Of a DNA stretch of 64,000 nucleotides, positions 1-12,770 are shown piece by piece. Made by a program: the position numbers and the translations under genes. The stretch covers positions 1-64,000 of the forward strand of contig JAPLQK010000069.1 of the NCBI GenBank assembly GCA_026399735.1. The letters are read 5' to 3'. The stretch comes from Pseudomonadota bacterium. GTDB taxonomy: Bacteria; Pseudomonadota; Gammaproteobacteria; Burkholderiales; Gallionellaceae. Each line of letters starts with the position of its first letter. Position 1 is the first letter of the stretch. Below the pieces are notes generated by a model. It ran no database searches. It had not been told where the DNA came from and saw nothing but the letters and a program-made list of their open reading frames with translations.

Positions 1-1133
1 AGAATCGCCGCTGCCGCTTTCTCGGCGGTGTTCTGCCGCAACGTGTGATGTAATTCGGTAAAGGTATGTTCGAGCTGCGATACCGCATCCTGATCATTCA
101 ATAGATTGAGAAGAGCCTGTGACAGATTCTCAGGCGTTGCATCGTCTTGCAGAATTTCCGGCACGACAAATCGTCCGCACAGAATGTTCGGCAAACCGAA
201 ATAAGGCAGATAGCTTTTGCGTTTCATCATCCGCCATGTCATCGGATTCAGGCGATAGGTGATAACCATGGGACGTTTGAGCAAGGCGCATTCCAGCGTC
301 GCCGTGCCGGACGCCACCAGCACCATATCGGCCGCAATCATCGCGTCCTGCGCATGGCCGAACAGCAGAAAGAACGGCAACTCATCCGCATTGCAATCAT
401 AAATTGCCTGTTCGAAGATCGTCCGCGTTTCGCGGGAAACCAAGGGCACCAGAAAGCGCGCTTCCGGCAATTGCTGCAAAATCAGTCTGGCCGTTTCAAT
501 ATACAAGCGCGCAAGTTGCCTGACCTCGGACTGCCGGCTCCCTGGCAAAAATGCAAATACGGTAGTTTGCAACGGAATGCGCATCGTCTCGCGCATCCGG
601 TCCCGGTTAGGCCAATCCGGCAACATATCGGCCAACGGATGACCGACATAATCCACCGGCACGCCGGCATCCCGGTAAAGCTTCGGTTCATGCGGGAACA
701 GCGCCAGCATGTGCGACACTGCCCGCCTGATTTTTTTGATCCGCTCACCGCGCCATGCCCAGATCGACGGGCTGACGTAATGAATGGCGGGGATGCCGCG
801 CCGCTTAAGCGAGCGTTCCAGATCAAGATTGAAATCCGGTGCATCCACCGCGATGAACAAGGCCGGGCGGTTAGCCAGAAAATAGGCACGCAATTTAGCG
901 CGTATACCGGTTATTTCGCGATAATGGCGCAGCACCTCGACATAACCGAACACCGCCAGCTTTTCCATCGGATACAACACCTGCATGCCGACAGACTGCA
1001 TCCTCGGCCCGCCGATACCGACGAACTCCACCTCAGGGCACGCCTGTTTCAAGGCCGCCATCAAATGACTGGCAAGCAAGTCGCCCGATGCTTCGCCCGC
1101 GACGATACCGATAACAATTTTTTGCTGAACCAT
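1..1133 (-). CDS. lpxB: Lipid-A-disaccharide synthase, partial (C-terminus runs off the window start)
   Basis: Minus-strand reading from ATG at 1133 gives MVQQKIVIGIVAGEASGDLLASHLMAALK...VGIGGPRMQSVGM...; absent from the ORF track because it is truncated; directly downstream of lpxA. Confidence 0.93.
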   Translation of the reverse strand, partial: MVQQKIVIGIVAGEASGDLLASHLMAALKQACPEVEFVGIGGPRMQSVGMQVLYPMEKLAVFGYVEVLRHYREITGIRAKLRAYFLANRPALFIAVDAPDFNLDLERSLKRRGIPAIHYVSPSIWAWRGERIKKIRRAVSHMLALFPHEPKLYRDAGVPVDYVGHPLADMLPDWPNRDRMRETMRIPLQTTVFAFLPGSRQSEVRQLARLYIETARLILQQLPEARFLVPLVSRETRTIFEQAIYDCNADELPFFLLFGHAQDAMIAADMVLVASGTATLECALLKRPMVITYRLNPMTWRMMKRKSYLPYFGLPNILCGRFVVPEILQDDATPENLSQALLNLLNDQDAVSQLEHTFTELHHTLRQNTAEKAAAAI

Positions 1134-1142
1134 GAACGAACC

Positions 1143-1913
1143 TTAGCGCACGATGCCGCGTTCTGAATTAGCCAGAAAATCAGCCAGTGGTTGCAGCTCG
1201 GCATGCTCCGTCAGTTGCTGAGCTATCGTGTTTTTGGCGTCGTTAAGGCTCAGTCCCGATTTATACAGCGTCTTGTAGGCACGCTTGATCGCCATGACAG
1301 ACTGACTGGAAAAGCCGCGCCGTTTCAGTCCTTCGCTGTTGATGCCATGCGGTGAACTGGGATTGCCCGAAACCAGCACATAGGGCGGCACATCCTGCAA
1401 CAGGATCGTCCCCATGCCGGTGATGATGTGCGCGCCGATACGGACGAACTGATGCACGACGGTGAAACCGCCCAGAATCGCATAATCGCCGACCTCAACG
1501 TGCCCGGCCAGCTGCGCATTATTGGCAAAAATGGTGTGATTGCCGACCTGACAATCGTGCGCCAGATGCACGTAGGCCATGATCCAGTTGTGATTGCCAA
1601 CGCGCGTCACGCCAACATCCTGAGCCGTGCCGAGATTGAAGGTGCAGAATTCGCGTATGGTATTGTGATCGCCGATTTCCAGCCGCGTCGGCTCATTCGC
1701 ATATTTCTTGTCCTGCGGGATTTCGCCCAGCGAACAAAACTGAAAAATTCGATTTTGCTGACCGATGCGCGTATGGCCGTTGATCACCACATGCGGACCG
1801 ATTACCGTAGCTGCGCCAATTTCGACATGTTCGCCGATGATCGAATACGCCCCGACCTCGACATCATCGGCGAGTTGGGCATTGGGATGAACAATGGCTG
1901 TCGGATGAATCAT
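1143..1913 (-). CDS. lpxA: Acyl-ACP--UDP-N-acetylglucosamine O-acyltransferase
   Basis: [33 protein letters not shown] hexapeptide-repeat protein; fabZ-lpxA-lpxB order. Confidence 0.97.
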   Translation of the reverse strand: MIHPTAIVHPNAQLADDVEVGAYSIIGEHVEIGAATVIGPHVVINGHTRIGQQNRIFQFCSLGEIPQDKKYANEPTRLEIGDHNTIREFCTFNLGTAQDVGVTRVGNHNWIMAYVHLAHDCQVGNHTIFANNAQLAGHVEVGDYAILGGFTVVHQFVRIGAHIITGMGTILLQDVPPYVLVSGNPSSPHGINSEGLKRRGFSSQSVMAIKRAYKTLYKSGLSLNDAKNTIAQQLTEHAELQPLADFLANSERGIVR

Positions 1914-2383
1914 TAAGCCACCGTTTTAACCGTGCACATCAATTCAGCTTCAGCCGCCAGTTGTCCGTCCACTTCGGCAATAGCTTTGAACTTATACACG
2001 CCGCGCATACTGCGGGTCAATTCGACCTTGAAAATCAGTTGATCGCCGGGAGTCACGGGGCGTTTGAAGCGCGCGCCGTCGATACCGGCGAAGTAATACA
2101 CCGTTTTTTCATCCGGCTTTTTTTCCATGCTTTGAAAGGACAACAAGGCAGCGACTTGCGCCATTGCCTCGATAATCAACACGCCGGGCATCACCGGATG
2201 ATGAGGATAATGACCGGGAAAGAAAGGCTCATTGATAGTCACATTTTTCAACGCGACGATGTTTTTTCCCGGCTCGATCGACAACACACGGTCAACCAGT
2301 AAAAACGGGTAACGGTGCGGCAAGCTTTCAAGGATTGCGTGGATATCCATCGCGTGCGCTGATTTCTCGGATTGCTTACTCAT
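1913..2383 (-). CDS. fabZ: 3-hydroxyacyl-ACP dehydratase FabZ
   Basis: [12 protein letters not shown]...[26 protein letters not shown] hot-dog fold signature. Confidence 0.97.
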   Translation of the reverse strand: MSKQSEKSAHAMDIHAILESLPHRYPFLLVDRVLSIEPGKNIVALKNVTINEPFFPGHYPHHPVMPGVLIIEAMAQVAALLSFQSMEKKPDEKTVYYFAGIDGARFKRPVTPGDQLIFKVELTRSMRGVYKFKAIAEVDGQLAAEAELMCTVKTVA

Positions 2384-3426
2384 TCTGCATTACCTTTCAT
2401 TGATTCCTGTTTTGACAACATTTTCTCTAACACTTTGATTCTATTAGACATTTCATCAAGGTGACGCAGATGAACCGCGCTCTTCTTCCAGTCGTCCGTC
2501 TTGCTGAAAGGGTAAATCCCCGCATACGAACCCGCCTCGCGGATGGACTTGCCGATCAGCGTAAACGATGAAATCACCACGTGATCTGCAATCTTCAAAT
2601 GTCCCAGGATTCCCGCGCTGCCGCCGATCTGGCAGTATTTTCCGATGGTCGTACTGCCCGCAATCCCGACACACCCGGCAATCGCAGTGTGCGCACCGAT
2701 GCGTACGTTATGTGCGATCTGTATCTGATTATCCAGTTTCACGCCGTCTTCGATCACCGTATCGTCCAGCGCACCGCGATCGATGGTGGTATTCGCACCA
2801 ATTTCCACATCGCGGCCGATCACTACCCGGCCGATTTGCGGAATCTTGATCCAGCGCCCCTCGTCCAGTGCGATGCCGAAACCATCCGAGCCGATCACCA
2901 CACCGGAATGCGCAATCAGGTTGTCGCCGATAACGCAGTCGTGATAAATCACCACGCGCGGATACAAGCGCACACCCTCACCGATCACCACATTATCCCC
3001 GATACAGCACCCTTCGCCGATCACCGAATGCGCGCCGATCTCGACACCCTCGCCTATCGTTACCATCGCGGCGATACTGGCGGAAGCATCCACCCGTGCC
3101 GTTGCGCTGACGACAGCACCGGGATGAACACCCGCTTTAATTGCAGGCAGCGGATTGAGCAAATTTGAAATACGCGCAAAACAGGCGTAAGGATTGGCTG
3201 AAATAATACGCGGCAAATCCGTCGCGTCCGCGTCGGCCTCGCCCAGTATCACCGCACCGGCACGGGTAGTGGCCAGTTGTGCGTAATACTTCCGGTTGGT
3301 CAAAAAGCTGATCTGGTTCGGTTGCGCACGCTCCAGCGTTGCAATTTGACTTATTTTCACCCCGGGATCGCCCAACACACGCCCGCCAAAACGCGCTGCA
3401 ATTTCTGCCAGTGTATAAGACATCAT
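2380..3426 (-). CDS. lpxD: UDP-3-O-(3-hydroxymyristoyl)glucosamine N-acyltransferase
   Basis: Hexapeptide repeats plus LpxD N-terminal domain; syntenic with skp and fabZ. Confidence 0.96.
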   Translation of the reverse strand: MMSYTLAEIAARFGGRVLGDPGVKISQIATLERAQPNQISFLTNRKYYAQLATTRAGAVILGEADADATDLPRIISANPYACFARISNLLNPLPAIKAGVHPGAVVSATARVDASASIAAMVTIGEGVEIGAHSVIGEGCCIGDNVVIGEGVRLYPRVVIYHDCVIGDNLIAHSGVVIGSDGFGIALDEGRWIKIPQIGRVVIGRDVEIGANTTIDRGALDDTVIEDGVKLDNQIQIAHNVRIGAHTAIAGCVGIAGSTTIGKYCQIGGSAGILGHLKIADHVVISSFTLIGKSIREAGSYAGIYPFSKTDDWKKSAVHLRHLDEMSNRIKVLEKMLSKQESMKGNAE

Positions 3427-3429
3427 TGT

Positions 3430-3954
3430 TTACTTGCTGTCAGCCTTGTCCAGCGCAAGGTTTTTAATCACCTTATCGGTGATATCGATCTTCGGGTTGC
3501 GATAGACTGCCTCTTGCAGGATAAGATCGTATTTTTCGGTTTCTGCAATCGACTGTATCGCCTTGTTGGCACGCTCCAGCACAATCGCCAGTTCCTCGTT
3601 TTTACGCAGACTCAAGTCCTCTCGGAATTCACGCTGCATGCGTTGCAGATTCACGTTCAGCGCGCTCAGCTCGCGCTCCTTATTGCGGTGATCCGCCTCA
3701 CTCAAACCGGAGGCATCCTTTTCCAGCAATGCCTGCAAGTCTTTAGTCTGTTTCATGGTTTTCTTGATTTCCTGATCTCTGCCCGAGAACTCCTTTTCAA
3801 TCTTCTTCTCGGCCTTCATCGCCGGGGCAGATTCACGCAACACGCGTTCGGTATCGACCACGCCCACTTTGAAATCCCCGGCACAAGCCGATCCGGCAGC
3901 CAGCAACAGCAGCACCATCATTACCATCGTCTTCATCATCATTCCTCTGTACAT
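3430..3954 (-). CDS. skp: OmpH/Skp family periplasmic chaperone
   Basis: Signal peptide, FKVGVVDTERVLRESAPA, coiled-coil body; between bamA and lpxD. Confidence 0.92.
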   Translation of the reverse strand: MYRGMMMKTMVMMVLLLLAAGSACAGDFKVGVVDTERVLRESAPAMKAEKKIEKEFSGRDQEIKKTMKQTKDLQALLEKDASGLSEADHRNKERELSALNVNLQRMQREFREDLSLRKNEELAIVLERANKAIQSIAETEKYDLILQEAVYRNPKIDITDKVIKNLALDKADSK

Positions 3955-3995
3955 CGTTATCAGCCTGTATTCCCTGTCCTTGCAATTGCAAGATC

Positions 3996-6269
3996 TCAGA
4001 ACATCGTGCCCATGGTGAATTGAAACTTTTGCAACATATCCACGGTCTGTCCGTTAAGCGGCACACCATAACTGAACTTCAATGGCCCCATTGGCGATAA
4101 CCAGGTGAGCGCAACGCCAGTCGAAGCACGTATACCCGCCGTACCTGGCAAATCGCCCGGGCCATAGACGGCACCCGCATCCACAAATCCACTCAAACGC
4201 ACCGATCTGTCCTTGACGCCCGGGATGGATGTCATCAGTTCCATACTGCCGGCCACGCGACTCGTACCCCCTAACGGCAGGTTACTCGCATCGCGAGGCC
4301 CCAATGAATTGGCCTGATAGCCGCGTACCGATCCTGTGCCGCCCGCATAGAAATTCTTGAAGAATGGCATGGGCTTGCCGGCATAGCCGCCGCCGAAACC
4401 AATCATCGCATTGGTCATTGCGGTCCAGCTGGTCGTCAGCGGGTAGAACCACTGATTATCGTAATTGACCTTGTAATAGCGCATATCCATGACCGGCAAG
4501 GCAATTTCCGTGTACGCGTGTTGCACCATACCTGAAGTGGTATAAATCGCACTGTCACGGGTGTCGCTGCCCCAGCCTACGGTACCCAGCACCGTGGTAT
4601 TGGTAGAGCCAAAAGTATTCACGTAGTTAATGTAACGCGGCGGACTCAGCGTTGTCAGGCCGATACTGGTTCTTTCGGCGGAAGCACCAAAACTCACGCT
4701 CTGATCTTCGCCGATAGGCACGCCGAAACGCACCCCGCCACCCATAGTAGCAGATGTGTATTGACTGATCGCAATCGTGGTGGCATTGACGTTGCGCTTG
4801 TAAATATCGAAACCGCGGCTCATCCCCTCATCCGTGTAATAAGGGTTGGTATAAGAAACCGAAACATTCTGATTGACCTTGCTGGTATTGAGCTGGGTGG
4901 ACAAGGTATTCCCGCTGCCGAACAGATTGGCCTGGCTGACACCGCCGGTAAACACCAGTCCTTCACCCTGATTTATCCCGGCGCCCACCGTAAAGCTCCC
5001 GGTGGATTTCTCTTTGACAGAGGCATTGACGTCCATCTGATCCGTCGTACCCTGCACCGCCGGCGTCTCCACATTGACTTCCGAGAAATAATTCAAGCGG
5101 TCAACCCGTTGCTTGGATTTCTTGATTTTGGTCACATCAAACCAGGCACCTTCCACCTGACGGAATTCGCGGCGGATGACTTCATCGCGCGTCTTGGTAT
5201 TCCCTGCGATATTGATGCGGCGGACATAGACGCGCTGCCCCGGGTCGACCATGAAGTTAAACGCGACTTCATGCTTCTCCTTGTCCAGATCAGGGATCGC
5301 GTTCACATTGGCAAAGGCATAACCTTCCTCGGCCAGGCGCTCGCCAACCAGTTTGCTGGTTTCAGTCAGCGCTTTCCGGGAGAAAGCATCGTGCGGTTTA
5401 ATCTGAACGAGCTTCTCGATGACGGCACGAGGTACGATCGTATTGCCCGACACGGTCACTTTGGACACCGTGTATTTGGCGCCTTCAGTGACATTGATGG
5501 TGATGTAAATATCCTTCTTGTCCGGGGTAATCGATATCTGCGTGGAGTTGATATTGAATTCCAGATAGCCGCTGTCCATGTAGAACGAACGCATCGCTTC
5601 CATGTCGGCAGAGAGTTTCTGCTTGGAATACTGATCGTTCTTGCTGAACCAGCTCATCCAGTCCGGCGTACTGAGCTTCATCAAATCCAGCAGATCAGAC
5701 TCTTTATAAACCGAATTTCCCACGATATTGATCTGTTTGATCTTGGAAACTTCACCTTCAACCACGTCGAACACGATGCCGACGCGATTTCGCTCCAGAT
5801 CGGAAACCTTGGCATTGACGGTCACACCATACTTGCCGCGCGCCACATACTGGCGTTTCAATTCCTGCACGGCCTTGTCCAGCGCGCCTTTATCGAAGAT
5901 GCGCGCTTCTGCCAGTCCGGCATATTTCATGTTGTCTTTGAGCTGATCCTTGGGAAAGTCCTTCACGCCGTTGACGACAATACTGGCAATCGACGGACGT
6001 TCCTTGACCAGCACGATCAACACGCCCTGTTCGACTTCAAGGCGTACATCCTTGAAAAATCCGGTGCCATACAGGGCGTGGACAGCGACGTCCGCCTGTT
6101 CGTCGTTCATCGTATCACCGACCTTGACCGGCAAATAGCTGAACACCGTACCCGCTTCGGTGCGCTGTATGCCTTCAACACGGATATCCTTGACCGTGAA
6201 AGGGGTGATCGCCCAGGCGGGAGACATGAATAACAGTGAGATAATTCCTGCAAGTTTTGTTTTGTTCAT
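3996..6269 (-). CDS. bamA: Outer membrane protein assembly factor BamA
   Basis: POTRA repeats (FTVKDIRVEGIQRTEAGTVFSYLPVKVGD) and C-terminal barrel with GGTGSVRGY motif. Confidence 0.97.
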   Translation of the reverse strand: MNKTKLAGIISLLFMSPAWAITPFTVKDIRVEGIQRTEAGTVFSYLPVKVGDTMNDEQADVAVHALYGTGFFKDVRLEVEQGVLIVLVKERPSIASIVVNGVKDFPKDQLKDNMKYAGLAEARIFDKGALDKAVQELKRQYVARGKYGVTVNAKVSDLERNRVGIVFDVVEGEVSKIKQINIVGNSVYKESDLLDLMKLSTPDWMSWFSKNDQYSKQKLSADMEAMRSFYMDSGYLEFNINSTQISITPDKKDIYITINVTEGAKYTVSKVTVSGNTIVPRAVIEKLVQIKPHDAFSRKALTETSKLVGERLAEEGYAFANVNAIPDLDKEKHEVAFNFMVDPGQRVYVRRINIAGNTKTRDEVIRREFRQVEGAWFDVTKIKKSKQRVDRLNYFSEVNVETPAVQGTTDQMDVNASVKEKSTGSFTVGAGINQGEGLVFTGGVSQANLFGSGNTLSTQLNTSKVNQNVSVSYTNPYYTDEGMSRGFDIYKRNVNATTIAISQYTSATMGGGVRFGVPIGEDQSVSFGASAERTSIGLTTLSPPRYINYVNTFGSTNTTVLGTVGWGSDTRDSAIYTTSGMVQHAYTEIALPVMDMRYYKVNYDNQWFYPLTTSWTAMTNAMIGFGGGYAGKPMPFFKNFYAGGTGSVRGYQANSLGPRDASNLPLGGTSRVAGSMELMTSIPGVKDRSVRLSGFVDAGAVYGPGDLPGTAGIRASTGVALTWLSPMGPLKFSYGVPLNGQTVDMLQKFQFTMGTMF

Positions 6270-6275
6270 TTAGTG

Positions 6276-7658
6276 CTAACCTGAGATGAGGCGATTAATA
6301 TCGTTATAGATGGCACAAACCATCAGCGTACCCAGCAATGCAATGCCGATCTTCTGACCGATTTCCCAAGCCCGGTCTGAGACCGGACTACCTTTGAGCA
6401 TTTCGGCGACATAATACAGCAAGTGCCCGCCATCCAATAAGGGAACCGGCAGCAAATTCAACACACCCAGGCTAATACTGATCAGCGCCAGAAATCCCAG
6501 ATAGGCTGCCAGCCCCATATGTGCCGACTGTCCGGCATAATCTGCGATGGTGATCGGACCGCTCAAGTTTTTCATTGAAACCTCGCCCATCACCATTTTA
6601 GCGAGCATTTTCAGGCTGATAACCGCAGTATCGATCGTTTTCTTCAACGACTGAATCAGCGCGTCCAGCGGTCCGTAACGCACTTCAGTGAACATCGCCT
6701 GCACTGCAGCCTGATCCACTTTGGGTGCAGCACCGATCTTGCCGACCATTTTTTGGGTGCCCGGCCCAGAGCTTTTCGGATCGGACTCGATAACCGCTTG
6801 CGGAATCACGACAATATTCAGGGTCAACTCACCCCGCTTGATATCGAGCGAGAGGGGTTTCCCCGGATGGCTTCGCACCCTGTCCACCAGCATGCTCCAG
6901 CTTGACACCGGCAGACCTTGTGCACGCAAAATCAAATCACCTTCTCGCAGCCCGGCAAGCTCCCCCACGCCCGCCGTTGTCAGCTTGCCGATCACGGGCA
7001 AGAAAGTCGGCTGATCAAGATGCAGGCCTAACTTATCAAGAAACTCTCCATCCAGATCGCGCGCTTGTAAACCGCTTAAATCCAGCGAGTGATATACCGT
7101 GGTACCGCTGACGGTTTGCGCCTCAATTCTTGCATCACCTTGCTTGATTGCCAGCATCAGCAATTCCCAGCGCAACTCCTGCCAGCCTGGTATTGCCTCA
7201 CCGTTGATGCTGATAATGGTTTCACCCTGATGCATCTGCGCGGTCGCTGCCGGCGTACCCGACTGCACCTCGCCCAGCACAGGCTTCAAGCCCGGCACGC
7301 CATGAATGAACAGCACCCAGTACAGCACGACGGCCAGCAGAAAATTAGCCAGCGGCCCAGCGGCTACGATCGCCATACGCTGCAACACCGGTTTACGGTT
7401 AAACGTCAGGTTGAATTCGCAAGGCAAAACCTCGCCTTCCCGTTCATCGAGCATTTTGACATAGCCGCCCAACGGCACCATCGAAATCACCCATTCGGTG
7501 TCCGAGCCGGCAAAACGTTTGCGATAAATAACCTTGCCGAAACCCAGCGAGAAAACCAGCACTTTCACCCCGCAGCGACGCGCCATCCAGTAGTGTCCAT
7601 ATTCGTGGAACACCACCAACAGCGCAATTGCACCGACGAAAGCAAACAGCGTAATCAT
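6276..7658 (-). CDS. rseP: RIP metalloprotease RseP (site-2 protease)
   Basis: HEYGH zinc motif near the N-terminus, PDZ domains, [15 protein letters not shown]. Confidence 0.96.
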   Translation of the reverse strand: MITLFAFVGAIALLVVFHEYGHYWMARRCGVKVLVFSLGFGKVIYRKRFAGSDTEWVISMVPLGGYVKMLDEREGEVLPCEFNLTFNRKPVLQRMAIVAAGPLANFLLAVVLYWVLFIHGVPGLKPVLGEVQSGTPAATAQMHQGETIISINGEAIPGWQELRWELLMLAIKQGDARIEAQTVSGTTVYHSLDLSGLQARDLDGEFLDKLGLHLDQPTFLPVIGKLTTAGVGELAGLREGDLILRAQGLPVSSWSMLVDRVRSHPGKPLSLDIKRGELTLNIVVIPQAVIESDPKSSGPGTQKMVGKIGAAPKVDQAAVQAMFTEVRYGPLDALIQSLKKTIDTAVISLKMLAKMVMGEVSMKNLSGPITIADYAGQSAHMGLAAYLGFLALISISLGVLNLLPVPLLDGGHLLYYVAEMLKGSPVSDRAWEIGQKIGIALLGTLMVCAIYNDINRLISG

Positions 7659-8836
7659 TTGATTAATAACGATATTTTATTCTCTGCAGCACGACGCGCA
7701 CAGGCGTCGGCTTCCAGCACATCGTCCAGACAGGTCACGGAATTGACAGGCAATGCGTTCAGCACATCTTCTACGACAGCAGGAATAGACAAAAACGAGA
7801 TCTTATTATCCAGAAATGCGGCGACGGCGATTTCATTCGCCGCATTCAATACCGCAGGTGCGGTGCCGGCGCTGCGCAACGCCTGATACGCCAAAGCAAG
7901 ACAAGGGAACCGCTCGAAGTCAGGTACCGCGAAATCAAGGGTTGCAACCTTGAATAAATCCAGTGCCGCCACACCCGAGTCGATGCGCTCAGGGTATGCC
8001 AGACCGTAAGCGATCGGCGTGCGCATATCGGGATTACCAAGTTGCGCAATCACCGAACCGTCCACGTATTCGACCAGCGAATGAATCACGCTCTGCGGAT
8101 GTATCACTACCTGAATGTCATCTGCACTGGCATTAAACAACCAGTGCGCCTCGATGACTTCCAACCCCTTGTTCATCATGCTGGCCGAATCCACTGAAAT
8201 CTTGCGCCCCATCGACCAGTTAGGGTGTGCGCACGCCTGATCCGGCGTGACATGTTGCAAGGCCTCAATCGGCGTGTTGCGGAACGGCCCGCCTGACGCG
8301 GTGAGCAGAATGCGCCGTACACCGTTACCTTTCAGATCGCCGTTATAGCCACGCGGTAAGGCCTGAAAAATCGCGTTGTGTTCGCTGTCTATCGGCAACA
8401 ACGCCGAACCACTGGCGCGCACGGCATCCATGAACACATGACCCGCCATCACCAGCGTCTCTTTATTCGCCAGCAGGATCTTTTTACCTGCTTTTGCTGC
8501 AGCCAGCGTCGGGCGCAAACCCGCCGCACCCACGATGGCGGCCATCACCGCATCCACTTCCGTCAGTACGCAGACCTGCTCCAGCGCGTCAACACCGCAC
8601 AACACCTCGGTCTTTAATCCGGCATCGCACAACATTGCGCGCAACTGTGCCGCAGTCACAACATCAAGCAACACGGCAAAGCGCGGCTTGAATTGCACAC
8701 ATTGGCGGAACAGCAGATCAACCTGGCGGTTAGCGGTCAGTGCGACCACCCGGTACTTATCCGGATGGCGCGCAACGACATCCAGCGTGCTGATACCGAT
8801 ACTGCCCGTGGAGCCCAGAATAGTTAAATTTTGCAT
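7655..8836 (-). CDS. dxr: 1-deoxy-D-xylulose 5-phosphate reductoisomerase
   Basis: [42 protein letters not shown] track begins 6 codons upstream. Confidence 0.96.
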   Translation of the reverse strand: MQNLTILGSTGSIGISTLDVVARHPDKYRVVALTANRQVDLLFRQCVQFKPRFAVLLDVVTAAQLRAMLCDAGLKTEVLCGVDALEQVCVLTEVDAVMAAIVGAAGLRPTLAAAKAGKKILLANKETLVMAGHVFMDAVRASGSALLPIDSEHNAIFQALPRGYNGDLKGNGVRRILLTASGGPFRNTPIEALQHVTPDQACAHPNWSMGRKISVDSASMMNKGLEVIEAHWLFNASADDIQVVIHPQSVIHSLVEYVDGSVIAQLGNPDMRTPIAYGLAYPERIDSGVAALDLFKVATLDFAVPDFERFPCLALAYQALRSAGTAPAVLNAANEIAVAAFLDNKISFLSIPAVVEDVLNALPVNSVTCLDDVLEADACARRAAENKISLLIK

Positions 8837-8837
8837 A

Positions 8838-9665
8838 TCAGGAAAGTTGCCCAAACAGGATGACCATCGTGGCCAATGGCAAAGTTGAAGTCAAGGCATC
8901 GATGCGATCGAGCAGACCGCCGTGTCCGGGCAGTAAGGCACCGCTGTCCTTGACACCCGCCTGACGTTTGATCGCAGATTCAAACAAGTCGCCGATCACC
9001 GCCAGCCCCACCCACCACCAGGCTGCCAGCAACAACACCGGCAGGAATGCGAACGGAACAACAGCGTGAACGATGAGTACGTAGACGGATACACCGAGCA
9101 TCCCGCCTGCGACGCCTTCCCATGTTTTTCCGGGACTGATGCTGGGCGCAAGCTTGTTCTTGCCGAAACGACGGCCGGCAAAGTAGGCGCCGATATCCGC
9201 AACCCACACCAGCCCCATCAGCAGCAACAATACCCACGGACTGATCGCATGCAGATCCAGCATGGCCAGACCGGTCGGCATCAGCACCGCCCACCCTGTC
9301 AGACACATCAGGAACTGGCTTTCAACACGCCAGCCGGCAATCATCCAGGTCGGCACGATGATGAGCCAGAGCAAGGCTGACACCGCGTAAATCATCAAGT
9401 GCGGAATAACTTGCTCCGCATCGGTGTGATTGTTATCGAACCAGACCAGCATCAGCATCAGCGCCAACGTCAGTGCGCTGTAAATATAGGCATTTCTGCC
9501 GGACAGTTTGGACAACTTCGACCATTCCAGCGTACCCTGCATCACGACCAGCACCACCACCGCGATCCACCAGCTATCCGGCAGGGCGAACAGCACCAGC
9601 AGCAACAGCAGTAACAAAATAACGGCAGTAATGATTCTGGATTTAAGCACGCGGCTCCCCTTCAT
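8838..9665 (-). CDS. cdsA: Phosphatidate cytidylyltransferase
   Basis: Multiple TM segments; [13 protein letters not shown]...[34 protein letters not shown] signature. Confidence 0.95.
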   Translation of the reverse strand: MKGSRVLKSRIITAVILLLLLLLVLFALPDSWWIAVVVLVVMQGTLEWSKLSKLSGRNAYIYSALTLALMLMLVWFDNNHTDAEQVIPHLMIYAVSALLWLIIVPTWMIAGWRVESQFLMCLTGWAVLMPTGLAMLDLHAISPWVLLLLMGLVWVADIGAYFAGRRFGKNKLAPSISPGKTWEGVAGGMLGVSVYVLIVHAVVPFAFLPVLLLAAWWWVGLAVIGDLFESAIKRQAGVKDSGALLPGHGGLLDRIDALTSTLPLATMVILFGQLS

Positions 9666-10452
9666 TCATTTTCGACTGACTGCTTGCCAGCTGTTCGCTG
9701 GTACGTCCGAAACGCCGCTCGCGATTCTGGTATGAGGCAATCGCCTTCTCAAGCTCTTTGCGGTCAAAGGCTGGCCACAAGGTATCGGTGAAATACAGCT
9801 CCGTATACGCGAGCTGCCACAGCATGAAATTGCTGATGCGCTTCTCGCCGCCGGTACGGACAAACAAATCAGGCTCAGGCGCATCGCTCATGGACATATA
9901 TGGCTGTAAATCTTCTTCGCTGAACGAAGTCGCCAATTCCGGATGATTCTGCAACAGGCTATGCACCGCATGCATCACATCCCAACGCCCGCCGTAATTT
10001 GCCGCGATGGTCAGCGTCAGGCCGGTATTGTTTTTTGTCAGCGTTTCGGCATCATTCATGGTCTTCTGCAGTTTGTCGTCAAAACGACTGCGGTCACCGA
10101 TGATTTTAAGGTGGATATTGTTTTTGTGCAGGCTGGCAACCTCGCGTTCCAGCATTTTCAGAAACAGCGACATCAGAAAGGAAACTTCATCAACCGGGCG
10201 ACGCCAGTTTTCGCTGCTGAACGCAAATACCGTCAGATATTCCACACCCAGGTCACGGCACGCCCGCACGGTCGCGCGCAAAGATTCCACACCGCGCTGA
10301 TGTCCCATAATGCGAGGCATGAAGCGCTTCTTTGCCCAACGCCCGTTGCCATCCATGATGATGGCAATATGACGGGGTACGCGTGCCACATCGGGGATAA
10401 CACGTGTAGAACTGGGCAGATTCGTCATATGGGATCGCGGATTGAGGATCAT
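9643..10452 (-). CDS. uppS: Isoprenyl (undecaprenyl) diphosphate synthase; start possibly 10428
   Basis: PRHIAIIMDGNGRWAKKR and RTGGEKRISNFMLWQLAYTELYF motifs. Confidence 0.95.
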   Translation of the reverse strand: MILNPRSHMTNLPSSTRVIPDVARVPRHIAIIMDGNGRWAKKRFMPRIMGHQRGVESLRATVRACRDLGVEYLTVFAFSSENWRRPVDEVSFLMSLFLKMLEREVASLHKNNIHLKIIGDRSRFDDKLQKTMNDAETLTKNNTGLTLTIAANYGGRWDVMHAVHSLLQNHPELATSFSEEDLQPYMSMSDAPEPDLFVRTGGEKRISNFMLWQLAYTELYFTDTLWPAFDRKELEKAIASYQNRERRFGRTSEQLASSQSKMNEGEPRA

Positions 10453-10511
10453 GGATTAGAAGAATACACGAATCGGCAGTTTAATCCCGAATCCTGCATC
10501 CCGAATCCTGG

Positions 10512-11069
10512 TTACACAGCCATTAAATCAACTTCTTTAGCGGCCAATGCCTGATCAATTTCAGCAACGAAACGATCCGTCAGTTTCTGAATATCATCCT
10601 GCACCCGGCGCTCATCGTCTTCGGAGATTTCTTTTTTCTTGAGCAAGTCTTTCAGCGAACTGTTCGCATCGCGGCGAATGTTGCGCACCGCAATCTTGGC
10701 ATCTTCACCTTCGGATTTAACCAGTTTGATCATGTCGCGACGACGTTCCTCGGTCAACATCGGCATCGGCACGCGAATCAATTCGCCGTTGGTTGCAGGG
10801 TTCAGGCCCAGATCTGCATCGCGAATCGCGCGCTCGACCTTGCCGACCATGTTTTTTTCATACGGCTGCACACCGATCGTGCGTGAATCGACCAGCGTGA
10901 TATTGGCGACTTGCGTCACCAGCGTCGGACTACCGTAATAATCCACCATCACGTGATCCAGCAAACCGGTATGCGCACGTCCGGTACGAACTTTGCCCAG
11001 ATCTGCGCGCAAGGAATCAATCGACTTGCGCATTCTTTGCTCGGTATCTTTTCTGATTTCAACAATCAT
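10512..11069 (-). CDS. frr: Ribosome recycling factor
   Basis: [35 protein letters not shown]. Confidence 0.97.
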   Translation of the reverse strand: MIVEIRKDTEQRMRKSIDSLRADLGKVRTGRAHTGLLDHVMVDYYGSPTLVTQVANITLVDSRTIGVQPYEKNMVGKVERAIRDADLGLNPATNGELIRVPMPMLTEERRRDMIKLVKSEGEDAKIAVRNIRRDANSSLKDLLKKKEISEDDERRVQDDIQKLTDRFVAEIDQALAAKEVDLMAV

Positions 11070-11108
11070 CGTTTTCTCCTAATATTTGCGAGAGTGGTCA
11101 GCACCACA

Positions 11109-11828
11109 CTACTCAACACGCACCAGCGTACCTTCGCCTTCGCCGAATACCACACGCTTCAACGCGCCCGGCTTGAAGATACTGAACACAATAATCGGCA
11201 ATTTCTGATCACGGCACAACGTCAGCGCAGTGGCATCCATTACCTGTAAATTCTTGCTGATCGCTTCATCAAAACTTAAACTTTGATAGCGAACCGCGTG
11301 CGGATCCTTCTTCGGATCAGCAGTATATATTCCATCCACCTTGGTGGCCTTGATCACCACTTCGGCACTCATTTCCACGCCGCGTAGCGCCGCAGCCGTA
11401 TCGGTGGTAAAGAACGGACTACCGATACCTGCCGCGAAAATCACGACCTTACCTTCTTCCAGATAACGCAGTGCCTTGCCGCGAATGAACGGTTCGGCGA
11501 CCTGCTCCAGATTCAGCGCTGACTGCACGCGGCAATCTAACCCTGCGCGATTCATCGCATCCTGCAACGCCATCGAGTTCATCACCGTCGCCAGCATACC
11601 CATGTAATCGGCCGTAGCCCTGTCCATCCCCGCTGCGGCTGGCGCCACACCACGGAAGATATTGCCGCCACCGATCACCATCGCCACTTGCACACCCATC
11701 GCCACGACTTCCGCAATTTCTGCGACGATGCGCTCGATCACTGCACGATTGATACCGTAACTGTCGTCGCCCATCAGGGCTTCGCCGGAGAGTTTCAGCA
11801 GAATTCGTTTATAGACGGGTGCGCTCAT
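11109..11828 (-). CDS. pyrH: Uridylate kinase
   Basis: [21 protein letters not shown]...IGGGNIFRG. Confidence 0.97.
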   Translation of the reverse strand: MSAPVYKRILLKLSGEALMGDDSYGINRAVIERIVAEIAEVVAMGVQVAMVIGGGNIFRGVAPAAAGMDRATADYMGMLATVMNSMALQDAMNRAGLDCRVQSALNLEQVAEPFIRGKALRYLEEGKVVIFAAGIGSPFFTTDTAAALRGVEMSAEVVIKATKVDGIYTADPKKDPHAVRYQSLSFDEAISKNLQVMDATALTLCRDQKLPIIVFSIFKPGALKRVVFGEGEGTLVRVE

Positions 11829-11833
11829 GATGA

Positions 11834-12733
11834 TTATCCTTGTGCTGCTGCGATAGTTGCAGCCACTTCAGCCGCGTAATCTTCAACCTTCTTCTCGATG
11901 CCTTCGCCCACCACAAACATCTGGAACGAAGCAACCGTTGCGCCGCGAGCTTTCAGCAGCTGCTCGATGGTTTGCTTGCCGTCATCAGCCTTGACGAACA
12001 CCTGACCCAGCAGGGTAACTTCCTTCAGGAACTTTTGCACGGTACCTTCAGCGATTTTTTCCAGCATCGCTTCCGGTTTGCCGGCTTCGCGCGCCTTTTC
12101 GATCGCAATACGGCGTTCAGTTTCGATATCTACCGGATTAACGCCGGACATATCGACTGATTTTGGCTTGGAAGCCGCAATGTGCATGCAAATGTCACGA
12201 CCCAGTGCTTCGTCGCCGCCGGTGAAATTCAGCAACACGCCGATTTTACTGCCGTGCAGGTAGCTTGAAAGAGTACCAGTGGTTGTTTCATAACGCTCGA
12301 TACGGCGAACGGTAAGATTTTCACCCAGCTTCATCACCAGTGCTTTGCGCGTTTCTTCCACGCTGTCCGTGCCGTTAGCGATGGTCATATCAGACAACGC
12401 TGCGATATCGGCAGGATTGTTCTTCGCGACTGTTTCAGCGACATTTTTGGCAAACGCATTGAAATCGTCGTTTTTGGCCACAAAGTCGGTTTCGCAGTTC
12501 ACTTCAGCGACCGCACCAGACTTGCCGTCCGCCGCGATAAACGCGCTGACCACGCCTTCAGCCGTGACGCGTGAAGAAGCCTTGCTGGCCTTGGCGCCGC
12601 TCTTGATGCGCATCTGCTCTTCAGCAACCTTGAAATCGCCATTGGCTTCAACCAATGCCTTTTTACATTCCATCATGCCAAGGCCTGTCGCCTCGCGCAA
12701 TTCCTTAACCATACTTGCGGTGATATCTGCCAT
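11834..12733 (-). CDS. tsf: Elongation factor Ts
   Basis: [36 protein letters not shown]. Confidence 0.98.
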   Translation of the reverse strand: MADITASMVKELREATGLGMMECKKALVEANGDFKVAEEQMRIKSGAKASKASSRVTAEGVVSAFIAADGKSGAVAEVNCETDFVAKNDDFNAFAKNVAETVAKNNPADIAALSDMTIANGTDSVEETRKALVMKLGENLTVRRIERYETTTGTLSSYLHGSKIGVLLNFTGGDEALGRDICMHIAASKPKSVDMSGVNPVDIETERRIAIEKAREAGKPEAMLEKIAEGTVQKFLKEVTLLGQVFVKADDGKQTIEQLLKARGATVASFQMFVVGEGIEKKVEDYAAEVAATIAAAQG

Positions 12734-12770
12734 GCTAAGCTCCTGAATTTCTTATAAAAAACTTACAAAA

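Noticed and set aside
147-1166. 339-aa plus-strand ORF
   Set aside because: Antisense to lpxB, which is the real gene but was truncated by the window edge and so missing from the track
4761-6233. 490-aa plus-strand ORF
   Set aside because: Antisense to bamA; no recognisable family, His/Arg/Asp-rich composition typical of shadow ORFs
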